Below are positions 55,685 through 64,000 of a DNA stretch of 64,000 nucleotides, piece after piece (position 1 is the stretch's first letter; each line of letters begins with the position of its first letter). Location of the stretch: positions 1,984,001 to 2,048,000 of the forward strand of contig JALRMH010000001.1 in the NCBI GenBank assembly GCA_026119935.1, read 5' to 3'. The DNA is from Endothia cerciana (lineage: Eukaryota > Ascomycota > Sordariomycetes > Diaporthales > Cryphonectriaceae). The translations under genes were made by a program, and so were the position numbers. The notes beneath the pieces are model-generated. The model was not told the origin of the DNA. It searched no databases and worked only from the letters and a program-made list of their open reading frames with translations.

Positions 55685-56476
55685 ATGTCTCTCACAGCTT
55701 TTGCTCTCTTCGCCCTCCTCGGCGCAAGCCAGGCCCTGCCGGCCCCAATGACCCTCGAGCATGACGATGTCCTCCTTTTGCGCTCCGACGGGCCTCCTGT
55801 CGTGATGAAGCAGTGGGAATACCAGATCCAGGAGGACATCAAAGAGGTGCAGCGCCGGAAGTCCAACAATCATCGCGAGGCTGTCCCCTCGCGTACCTTC
55901 AAGCGCGGGTGCGAGGAGAGCACCGAAGTCCAAGTGCTCAACGACACGACGTTCACCAACTGGGACGTCACGATGTCACCGGTAATCAAGAACTCCGGGG
56001 CTGGTGCTTCCGTCGCGGTCACCCAGGGCTACTCCATAGCCAACTCTGTCTCGGTGAGCATAGAGCCCCCCCTCCCCCCCCCCCAAAGAAATCTATCTCT
56101 TGTTATGTACACTCGCGTCTAACCTTCTATTGCCTATCAGGTATCGGAAAGCGTTGGAGCCACCTTGGAACAAGTCCTGACCCTGACCATGTCGATCGAT
56201 GTGAGCGAGACCTGGACCACGACGGACTCCCAGACATACAGTTTCAGCGTGCCAGCCGGCCAGTATGGTGTCGTGGTCAGCAATCCTTACACCCGTCGGA
56301 TCACTGGCAACGTGATCACGGGCTGCACCGATTCTCCTACCACGGACACCTTCATGTCCGACACATATACGAGCCAGACGTACGGAGACCTGGAATGGGT
56401 CACCGGCCCTATCGTGTTGTGCAACAGTTCCACATATCCCATCCCGTACTGCGTGGGCACCGGGACCCACACATGA
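55685..56476 (+). CDS. Secreted effector-like protein
   Basis: Small extracellular protein, 234 aa, two exons: 55685-56053 and 56141-56476. Signal peptide MSLTAFALFALLGASQA, likely cleaved near ALP-AP. A charged pro-like region with a dibasic site follows (VPSRTFKRGCEE). The mature part is beta-rich and Thr/Ser-rich with few Cys: VQVLNDTTFTNWDVTMSPV, TWTTTDSQTYSFSVPAGQYG, NPYTRRITGNVITGC, VLCNSSTYPIPYC. The intron contains a C-rich tract and has acceptor TATCAG. I recall similar fungal sequences annotated as effector-like in plant-associated fungi; this is memory, unchecked. Role in host interaction is inference from secretion and size. Confidence 0.82.
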
Positions 56477-56863
56477 GAGGCCAGCGGAAGAGAGGCTGGG
56501 GAATTTTCTGGAGAGGTGTTGCAGAGGGACAACATCTCATATCCCGAGGAGGAAACGCAGGTTTCATATTGTATATACTTCATGGTTGGTTCAGGTGTCT
56601 AAATTGAGGCAGTAGGAAGAGCCGGTGATAGTGTATAGACCTAGGGCTTCACACAATGAGAAGTCTACCCCCCCCACCAAGATGTGCTAAACTTGCCCAT
56701 AAATGACCCGGGGAAGAAAGGTAGGATGTTCGCGGGCGTCCAACGTGCTTATGGCTGAGTGACGTGCCTATTCTATTAACCTACTGTTAGGTCCTGAACA
56801 TTGTCGTAGATACAGGTGACCTGCGATGTGTCTACATAAAACTCCACCGGGTACGCGGAAAAT
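56477..56863. other. Convergent intergenic region
   Basis: 3' flanks of the secreted protein gene and the Myb/SANT-like gene. Nothing else seen. Confidence 0.5.
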
Positions 56864-58136
56864 TCACGGCTCCTGCTGATCGTTGTCAGAGTCCTCGGCG
56901 GATGTCCGTCGTCCCCGTCTCTCCTTGATTACGTCACGGTATTTCTTCTCGCAAGCAGCTCGACTGCGACCGTACAGAAGCTGCCATACCAATGGACATC
57001 GTCAGTACCGGCATCTTCTGGCCCCTGTATAGTGGTGTTGGGTGGCTGTGCCGCGGGTTGGGGGGCGGGGATTAGTCACTCACATCATGGACTTCATCCC
57101 AGGTCTTGCCGCTGTCGCGTGCCTTGATGAGCGTGTCCACCTCGTCCACAGACCAAGTGATAGACCTAATTGGCTTGTGTGATTGCGTGGTGATCGGAGT
57201 AGCATTGCTGGTCTGTGCGCCCAGGGCGAGGCGCAGCGCCACCGCCGGCGACGTCCCACCATCTCGGCGTCGTTTGGCCTGGTGCTCGGTACGGTCGGTC
57301 TCGCTGCTGCTATCTTCGGAGTCCGTGGCTGGCATGCTACGCTTGCGGGGCAAGGAGGCCAGTGCAGCATGACTCCTCGCGGCGGCAGCAGGGGAGACGG
57401 CCTTCGAGGCGCTTCTGTTGACGGCCGCCCAGGCTGCTGACATCTCGCGGCCGGCGAAGGGAGGCTCGTGTTCATCTGAGGCTTCGCATTCCTTGTTCGT
57501 GGGTGGAACATTGTGTTGGGCACTGAAATCGCCCGCCTCGAAGCCGTAGTAACTCAAATCACTGCTGGTTTGAGCGGACTGGGACTTATTGAGCGAGGGT
57601 GTTTCGTCATGCTCGATGTCAAATACATCTTTGTGTCCGACAGGATCCAGATATTCGTTGGACGGTGAGCTGGCGAGCTCCCGAGGGGTATATGCTTGGT
57701 GGGCAACGTTGGTGACTGCGCCGCTGATGAGATCAGAGACACAGTGGCGGAACCAAGTACGATCGAGGTGATTCCTCCAACAAGGTCAGCATAGGGGACG
57801 ATCAGTTGTACCGCAATCCATTCATGTTCCACGATTCACCACTTACTGGACGTCGGCTTTCTTGTTCCATTTCTTAGCTGCACGAGCAGCAGCATTGGAG
57901 ACGATCTCGACGACGTCGACCAGAGGGATCTCTCTGGTGTGTCCATGTTGGTTGCAGACGTTGCGAATGTAGCTTCGGACGGTGTTCCTGAATGCGTTGA
58001 CGGTGAAAAAGGCCCTGAGGTACGCGTTAGAGATGGTAGTGATGGTTTCTAGACTGGATTCTCGCAATCACCTTGGTTGAAAGGCGATGGCGCGGAAACG
58101 CAAAACGCTTTCGGCAGCCTGACCACCGAGGTCCAT
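56864..58136 (-). CDS. Nuclear protein with C-terminal Myb/SANT-like domain
   Basis: Predicted DNA- or chromatin-binding protein. Exons: 58136-58072, 58014-57847, 57774-57084, 56980-56864, giving 346 aa. The N-terminal third is predicted helical (RAFFTVNAFRNTVRSYIRNV and AARAAKKWNKKADVQ). The middle is low-complexity, Ser/Ala-rich, with basic patches LPRKRSMP and QAKRRRDGG that could be nuclear signals. The C-terminus is a Myb/SANT-like helix-turn-helix: SITWSVDEVDTLIKARDSGK, TWDEVHD, LLYGRSRAACEKKYRDV, ending in a charged tail. The last intron (56981-57083) interrupts this domain, and splicing is needed to complete it. Start is tentative: an upstream minus-strand frame at about 58141-58230 (ending LRALADIKQ before a GTGAGG) also looks coding and may be an earlier exon. 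Confidence 0.75.
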
Positions 58137-58519
58137 CACCTCACTGCTTGATATCAGCCAGCGCTCGTAGTTTTGAGGAGGTGTTGTCCAACCCGAGGTT
58201 GCTGTGGGCGATTTGTCGTACGTACCTGACATCCATTGCAGTGGCCGTCTGGGAGTTCACCGTGATGCAGAACCGATGCACAAAAATTCGCCGGCAGACA
58301 TAAAGAAGATGCCAGATAATAAGTTGTTTCCAGTTGCTGGTCGAAACCACCAAACCACCCATGGCTTTCTACAGGATGCATCAGGGTTGCCAGTGATCCC
58401 ATCCCCGCAATGCAAGGCCACTCACTGGCTGTTCACTCTCGAGGTACCCAAATTGTAGGAGGCTGACCAATGAGGGGCCGGGTCAGCCTCGTCTCGACCC
58501 CGGCAGACCCCACACTATC

Positions 58520-58562
58520 AAGTGAAGTGAAGTGAAGTGAAGTGAAGTGAAGTGAAGTGAAG
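58520..58562. repeat. AAGTG pentamer array (about 8 copies)
   Basis: Perfect head-to-tail pentamers, read as AAGTG or GTGAA. Confidence 0.95.
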
Positions 58563-58640
58563 GTGTAGGCCTACTTTTGCCCCACAAGCTGTCACTAACC
58601 TAGATATTTTCTACGGCGCTGCTTTTACCTGTGTCTAGCC

Positions 58641-58763
58641 GACGTCTCTTCTCTCTGACCTCTCTTCTCTCTGACCTCTCTTCTCTCTGACCTCTCTTCT
58701 CTCTGACCTCTCTTCTCTCTGACCTCTCTTCTCTCTGACCTCTCTTCTCTCTGACCTCTTCTC
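58641..58763. repeat. 16-bp tandem repeat, about 7.5 copies, running into the gap
   Basis: Unit GACCTCTCTTCTCTCT. Seven full copies (the first with a single mismatch, GACG) and a partial, altered copy that ends at the N run. Confidence 0.95.
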
Positions 58764-58859
58764 NNNNNNNNNNNNNNNNNNNNNNNNNNNNNNNNNNNNN
58801 NNNNNNNNNNNNNNNNNNNNNNNNNNNNNNNNNNNNNNNNNNNNNNNNNNNNNNNNNNN
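58764..58859. other. Assembly gap (run of N)
   Basis: 96 undetermined bases directly after the 16-bp tandem array. The true length is probably unknown. Confidence 0.98.
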
Positions 58860-59055
58860 CTTCCCACCAACTTGGGTTTCTTCCACGGCGCTGATCCTAC
58901 CTGCACTTCACGGTCCTCCCTCCAAGCTACCTTCTCACCAACCTCCACACCTGAAGCTAAATGGACACGAAGTTGACGTCCAAAGCGTCGCAACCAATCC
59001 CACTCATCTATTTTCAACCAACAACACTCCACAGAACGTCTCAACTTCAGTCAAG

Positions 59056-59898
59056 ATGTGTCTCGTGGTCCGCTACTGCTGCCAGATCTGCCATGAGCCT
59101 ACTGGTCAGCGAGACTACATCACCCACAACAATGGCCTACGCTTCGCCATTCCCGATCCCGATCTCGAGCTCGTAACCTTCTGCCCTGAGCAGATCGAGT
59201 ACGATTATGTGATCAAGAACCCTATCGTCAAGTCGAAGGACTTCAAGTGCAAGAACCCCGACTGCTGCGCCAGGAACATGGGACTCCCCATCTATGAGCG
59301 GAGCTACAACATGTCGTTTGATGACGAGTACTGCGATGGGGAGGCGCGCATCACTGGCCTGTTGGAGGTCTCCGCCGAGCTCGCCAACGAGAAGGGCGGC
59401 GAGGCCGCATACGTCGATGTCCGCAAGGTGGTCGAAGAGAAGTGCGGTGTGGACTTCTGGCCCGACATGGAGGAGCGTGGGGACTTGTGGCGCGGCATAG
59501 TCAACGACACCCGGCTGAACCGCATGAAGCATCCCGAGTACAGGTTCGAGGTGAGTACCATCACCTTCCTAAGGGCCTTTCCTGTGATAAAATTACTGAT
59601 GTGAAAGCTTTGAAGTGGACCCACTGGGAGGAAAGGTTTCTGCTCGAGAAGGTTGGCAACAGCAAGAGCTGGTTCCGGGTCCTCCAGGTAAGAATAACGA
59701 CACTTGATCTGTTGATATATCGCGTAGGTACTAATCTCAATGTCTTCTCAGGCCGTGAAGTTTGGAACTGGTGACATGGACCTCTCTCTGCGCTCCATCA
59801 AATTGAAGGCTCGCAACCAGAACTGCTCGCTTGGTTGCCGCCTGCCTCTCGCCGACTGGCAGCTCTCGGACAGCAACGCTGCCGACGACTCAGACTAG
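59056..59898 (+). CDS. Unrecognised 237-aa Cys-containing protein
   Basis: Family not recognised. Exons: 59056-59550, 59616-59687, 59752-59898, giving 237 aa, all introns phase 0. The N-terminus (MCLVVRYCCQICHEPTG) and CKNPDCCARN together carry several Cys plus one His in a spacing that could bind zinc. The middle is acidic (AELANEKGGEAAYVDV), followed by a Trp-rich segment (GDLWRGIVNDTRL, THWEERFLLEKVGNSKSWF) and a basic, then acidic C-terminus (SNAADDSD). No signal peptide. It shares with the small ORF at 51828 only the M-C start and Cys-rich N-terminus; I do not claim homology. Confidence 0.72.
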
Positions 59899-60484
59899 GT
59901 CAACAAGGAAAGCTTCTGGGTTTGATTTTCTGTGAGCATGAGGGTACATGGCGTAGATACGTCGTAACTTTTTCAAAGCCAAAGCAGGCTCATTCGGAAC
60001 GGATGTCTGGGGTGTGTTGTAGCAGTGCAAAGAGTATTGATGGTGACTAAGGGTACGGAGGAGCTCCTTGATACACCCCCCCTAAAAAGATTTTTTAAAA
60101 AAAGAACCCCCTTCCCAAAAAGCCTAAGAAGAGTGAGTCCTTCCGATCCGTGACAGGGAGACAGTTTAGGCTTATTTTCCCAATTGCGTCTGTAACTTAC
60201 CTGAGTTGTAACCTCATTCATCTTGTTGTTCCGCCCCGTGCTGTTCAGCGGGGCATAGCTCTCATGGAGACTCGAGTGCGGAGTCAACTGCCGCACATAG
60301 TTGACACAACACCACAATTCTAGAGTAATCATTTCCCCGGAGGGGTAAGATCAACAGCGGAGGGTATTTGTATCAGCGAATGCCGCTTCGTTTCGTCGTG
60401 GCCTGTCAACACCTACCTGAGAACCTCCTCATCCCACTTCAGTGCGTGTACCCAAAATATACCACGTCAACAAACCAAAACGCT
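59899..60484. other. Intergenic, no gene seen
   Basis: Contains short A/T/C homopolymer tracts near 60076-60120. Confidence 0.5.
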
Positions 60485-61558
60485 ATGGATTGTATAAATA
60501 TTGGATATATTGGCCTCGGGAGGGCAGGATATCCAGTTGCTTCCTGTCTGGCGCAGAAGGGCTACGAATTGATCGTCCATGACACGGATTCCACCCCAGC
60601 CCTCAAATTCGTGGAGCAATTTCGGCAGTGCAAGCTGGCTGCCGTCGCCGGCTCAACCATGGATCCTGATGTGTTCAAAGCATGCAGCGTCATCATCACG
60701 ATGTTGCCCAATGGGAAAGTTGTAAGGGACGTCTTGCTCGGTGATCATGGGATTGCTCGCGCATTGGGACCTGGTAACCATCCCTTGAGCCACTGTCCGG
60801 CCACCTCATCACCTTATTGACGTTTCATCGTAACTTAGATACTGTCGTGATTGACACGAGCTCCTCATCTCCATTTGACACCCAAAGCCTGGGCCAAGAG
60901 TTGGCCAAGCTGTCCATAGCCCTAGTCGACTCACCCATCACACAGAAAGAACTGCATGCCATCGACCGGAGAGGTGCCACATTGATGGTCGGATCTGACT
61001 CTCCCGCTGCCCTGGAGAAAGCCATGCCCATTCTAAAGGATATGAGCAGCCATGTATTTGTCATGGGCAAGCTTGGAGCAGGGCATACAATGAAGGCCTT
61101 GAACAACTATGTGTCTGTGGGCAGCATCATTGCACTGTGCGATGCCTTGGTGAGTGGATCTTGTCTCTCCTATACCTCAGTACCCAGCGTTTAAGCTTGA
61201 CCTATATGCTCATTACATACAGGTCACTGGGCAAAAGCTTGGTCTGGACCCACAGACAATGATCGATGTCATGAATGTCGGCACTGGGGTCAACTTCTCA
61301 ACGGCATATTCTATGAGGAACTTGAAATCTTTCGACACGGGGTACCAACTAGAACTCCTGATCAAAGATGTCAAGATCGCTGAGGAAGTGATCAAAAGGT
61401 CTGGGTTTGAAAGTGAGCTTCCCAGTCTGGCACTGAAATACTTGGAGGAAAGCGGAGAGTTTGTCGACCAAGGCGCTTGTCACTCGGAATGCATCAAAAG
61501 CTGGGAGAAAAGAGCAAATGTGGAGATTAAGAAGACAGATAGGTCGCACAGTGTCTGA
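60485..61558 (+). CDS. Beta-hydroxyacid dehydrogenase (3-hydroxyisobutyrate dehydrogenase family)
   Basis: NAD(P)-dependent oxidoreductase of the 3-hydroxyisobutyrate/tartronate-semialdehyde reductase family. Exons: 60485-60773, 60839-61149, 61223-61558, giving 311 aa. The Rossmann start INIGYIGLGRAGYPVAS has the GxGxxG motif directly at the N-terminus, so no mitochondrial presequence is seen and a cytosolic location is inferred. SVIITMLPNGKVVRDV and VVIDTSSSSP follow. The substrate-binding segment is LVDSPIT, whose Ser-Pro replaces the more usual DAPVSGG and lacks the double glycine. The catalytic Lys is in GAGHTMKALNNYVSVG. The C-terminal helical domain ends KKTDRSHSV. The atypical substrate loop suggests a different substrate from the classic enzyme. 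Confidence 0.88.
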
Positions 61559-63014
61559 GAGGGCTGATCACATGGGTATCATTGCGAAAAATTGAATGAC
61601 AGTCCTTGCTCGGTGCTCCTACCTGGATCGCAAGCACACCTGTGTGCATGGGGGCGCTGGAGTTCGAAAACACAGGCTGGCGCTGTAATAGCAAAAACGA
61701 GCTAGCTGGAGCAAAACTAAACAAACAGAAACACAATCTGAAAACACTAAAAGTCATGAATAATTACCGTAGAGTGGGTGCTTATGCTCGTCTATGTACT
61801 TTACAAGGATGTATGCCAATCAGGAGATCACGATGAGAGGCTTTTACAAGTAGGAGCAGGCTGAAATATTTCGACCCAGTAATAATTTGCAAACCTCTTG
61901 ACGGGCACAATGTTTTTTAGTGGTACAGCTTCGCAAATATCTCACAGAGCTATGGAGGTTGTCATTTGGAGCTGTGGCTGTAGTTTGCTGGACGTGAACA
62001 TGATCATTGCTTGCGTGTTAAGCTGAGCTGAGTGGATGTAATTCCTCGAAGCCACCTACCTAGATCACGCAGCTTCCACATAATCCTGTGGGAGTCATAA
62101 AAGGCACTGAAAATCAAGTCGGGGATAAATTGGTTTGATTTCTAGTGAGCGAGCACTTCGTGGAACCCCAAGTAGAGATATAACTACTATGACAATGATT
62201 CAAATTGTTTAGTGTCTTGGTGAATGGCATATCGCATCCGGCTCAAATTCGGTCACGGGCGGACGCAACACTTATTGAGAACCGAACGGTCTCTGAGGAA
62301 GACTAGCCTGCAAACTGCTGATGGCGACGTCCACTCAATTAACTGAGAGCCAAGAAAGACCCTCACTAGATGCTCTGAAGTTAGTGCCAAGAAAGTATCG
62401 TGATTGAAGTCACAAACCCATGCTCGACTCGAGCCTGATGTAGACAAAGCGTACTGAAATAAGACCGTTACAGGTGTCTGAACGGTCACATTGGGACTAT
62501 CACTACCATACAGGGAAGGCATGTCAATCGAATCAGGTTATCAGTCTGCTGAAGGGCGGGCACCGGTGCCTCAGGAAGATTTGAGCAATTTGAGTTGTCG
62601 AGGATAGATGGAAGAGTCCTGTAATGTTAAGCTGCAAGGGGCTCTCCTAGCTTTAGGTTGGTCGGGAAGTAATGTGACAGGCCAGGAGAGTTCGGCTATG
62701 GCTTGGTACCCAATGTTTTGACTTCCAGGCCCTGGTGATACTGCTTCCGCGATCCCAATTTGGTATGGCTTTGCCCCTGCGGTAAGAGAGCATCGCAGGC
62801 TTCACGGGCCGCTCTCTTATGCATCTCCCAAAGTATAGCGGACACGGACGCATTCATCCACCGGAAGGGCAAGCCCGGTGAATGCAGCTCCGCGATAGCA
62901 ATCCCACGGAGTTCATAAATACCGGAGGTATTCGCCTGGTGCTCAACCGGGAAACCTACTGTGAGTCCTTTTCAACGGCACAGATTTGATTTGTTCCCTT
63001 TCCGTCACCGTACA
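61559..63014. other. Intergenic; GH7 promoter region
   Basis: No gene seen. A TATA-like CATAAATA at 62914-62921 lies 94 bp upstream of the GH7 start codon. Confidence 0.5.
62914..62921 (+). promoter_or_regulatory. TATA-like element of the GH7 gene
   Basis: CATAAATA, 94 bp before the start codon, a normal distance for a strongly induced fungal secreted-enzyme gene. Confidence 0.45.
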
Positions 63015-64000
63015 ATGCAGGCCAGAACCGCCGTGGCAGTGAGCCTACTGGGGCTCGTGAGGGCCCAACAGCCCGGCACTGCGACCCCGGAAGTCCACCC
63101 TGAGTTGACGACATACAAGTGTACTGCTGCTGGAGGATGCGTTACCCAGAACACATCAATCGTTCTGGACTTTGGTTATCGCTGGCTGCATACTGCTGAC
63201 GATGCGTCATGCACCACTTCCAGCGGAATCAACGCCACTCTGTGCCCCGACGAGGCGACATGCGCACAGAACTGTATGATCGAAGGTGCGAACTACACAG
63301 CTGCTGGTGTGTCGACGTCAGGCTCTGCCATGACCATGAACCAGTACGTGAACTCGTCAACTGGCGTGTCCAACGCCTCGCCCAGAGTCTACTTGCTCGA
63401 CAACGAAAGCCAAGATTATGTCATGTTCCAACTGCTGGGCCAAGAGCTCACGTTCGACGTCGACCTGTCCGCCCTCCCATGTGGCGAAAACGGAGCCCTA
63501 TACCTCTCCGAGATGGATGCTTCGGGCGGCCGCAATGAGTATCAGACCGGTGGCGCGAGGTATGGGTCAGGCTACTGCGACGCGCAGTGTCCGGTGGAGA
63601 CCTTCAAGAATGGATCTCTGAACACCAATAGTTCAGGCTATTGCTGCAACGAGATGGACATCCTCGAGTCAAACAGCCTCGCAGCCGCCTTCACTCCTCA
63701 CCCGTGTCTGGACGACTCAAGTAACTGCGACAAGAGCGGGTGCGGATTCAACCCATACAACCAAGGCTACCATGACTACTGGGCACCGGGCGGGACACTC
63801 GACACAAGCAAGCCCATCACGGTTACCACTCAATTCATCACAGACGACGGTACCACGACTGGAACTCTCACTGAGATCAAACGAGTCTACCACCAGAACA
63901 ACGTATCTGTGCCGAGCGCCATCTCCGGCGGCAATGGTGACTCGATCAATGCAACCTGGTGCGCGGCTGTCGACAGCAGTGCCACCGAGTTTGGCAATCT
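63015..64000 (+). CDS. GH7 endoglucanase (partial, runs off the window)
   Basis: Secreted retaining beta-1,4-glucanase that cuts cellulose. The open frame starts at 63015 and is still open at 64000 (328 codons), so the 3' end is missing. Signal peptide MQARTAVAVSLLGLVRA. The mature enzyme starts QQPGTATPEVHPELTTYKC. The GH7 catalytic signature is CCNEMDILESNS, with nucleophile Glu, Asp and acid/base Glu in the E-x-D-x-x-E order. Supporting motifs: SGYCDAQCP and GCGFNPYNQGYHDYWAPGG. The GCGFNPY...YHDYW region is endoglucanase-like (EG I) rather than cellobiohydrolase-like. Many N-glycosylation sequons are present. With cellobiose dehydrogenase at 44.9-47.3 kb this supports a cellulolytic lifestyle. 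Confidence 0.93.
   Translation, partial: MQARTAVAVSLLGLVRAQQPGTATPEVHPELTTYKCTAAGGCVTQNTSIVLDFGYRWLHTADDASCTTSSGINATLCPDEATCAQNCMIEGANYTAAGVSTSGSAMTMNQYVNSSTGVSNASPRVYLLDNESQDYVMFQLLGQELTFDVDLSALPCGENGALYLSEMDASGGRNEYQTGGARYGSGYCDAQCPVETFKNGSLNTNSSGYCCNEMDILESNSLAAAFTPHPCLDDSSNCDKSGCGFNPYNQGYHDYWAPGGTLDTSKPITVTTQFITDDGTTTGTLTEIKRVYHQNNVSVPSAISGGNGDSINATWCAAVDSSATEFGN

Larger units (their letters stand above)
58137..59055. other. Divergent intergenic region with tandem repeats and assembly gap
   Basis: Lies between the Myb/SANT-like gene and the 237-aa gene. Contains an AAGTG pentamer array, a 16-bp tandem array and an N gap, listed separately. Confidence 0.8.

Noticed and set aside
58641..58763. 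Regularly repeated array considered as CRISPR-like
   Set aside because: Contiguous 16-bp units with no unique spacers, in a fungal genome; it is a simple tandem repeat.

Overview
The window is nuclear DNA of a filamentous ascomycete (Pezizomycotina), most likely a Sordariomycete. Genes lie on both strands, are spaced by 0.4-3 kb, and carry short GT-AG introns (about 46-145 nt) with CTNAC-type branch sites. Proteins such as ECM29, BUD23, SVP26/TEX261, NAD-isocitrate dehydrogenase subunit 1 and a germinal-centre kinase read as clear fungal orthologues. Cellobiose dehydrogenase and a GH7 endoglucanase indicate a plant-cell-wall-degrading lifestyle. Nothing looks prokaryotic, viral or like an intact transposon. 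Exon models were built by hand from splice signals and reading phase; in each multi-exon model given below the summed coding length is a multiple of three.

Region 0-24 kb is a core housekeeping block, all on the minus strand: an FAD monooxygenase, a GCK-family Ste20-like kinase, a UBA-UAS-UIM-UBX Cdc48 adaptor, the proteasome scaffold ECM29 (one 5.6 kb exon), mitochondrial IDH1, and a three-RRM RNA-binding protein. An AT-rich, gene-free island lies at about 19.3-20.6 kb. Region 24-36 kb is an unusually large desert with no gene I can support; it holds a G-rich GGGCA minisatellite. Region 36-50 kb has a large uncharacterised protein that appears to contain an internally duplicated module, the divergent pair BUD23/SVP26 sharing a 372 bp promoter, a secreted cellobiose dehydrogenase (cytochrome plus GMC flavin domains), and a 5'-truncated alpha/beta hydrolase.

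Region 49.6-64 kb looks accessory: a 2-oxoglutarate/Fe(II) oxygenase, a small Cys-rich protein, two unrecognised lineage-type proteins (270 and 237 aa), a secreted effector-like protein, a C-terminal Myb/SANT-like nuclear protein, a beta-hydroxyacid dehydrogenase, and a GH7 endoglucanase cut by the window edge. A 96-nt assembly gap (N run) sits at a 16-bp tandem repeat.

The genes do not form one obvious pathway. The clearest functional links are proteostasis (UBX adaptor with ECM29), lignocellulose attack (cellobiose dehydrogenase with GH7), and the BUD23/SVP26 shared promoter. I found no convincing new multi-gene system. The most unusual items are the duplicated-module protein, two GC-AG introns, splice arrangements that can give alternative C-termini, and the repeat/gap locus.
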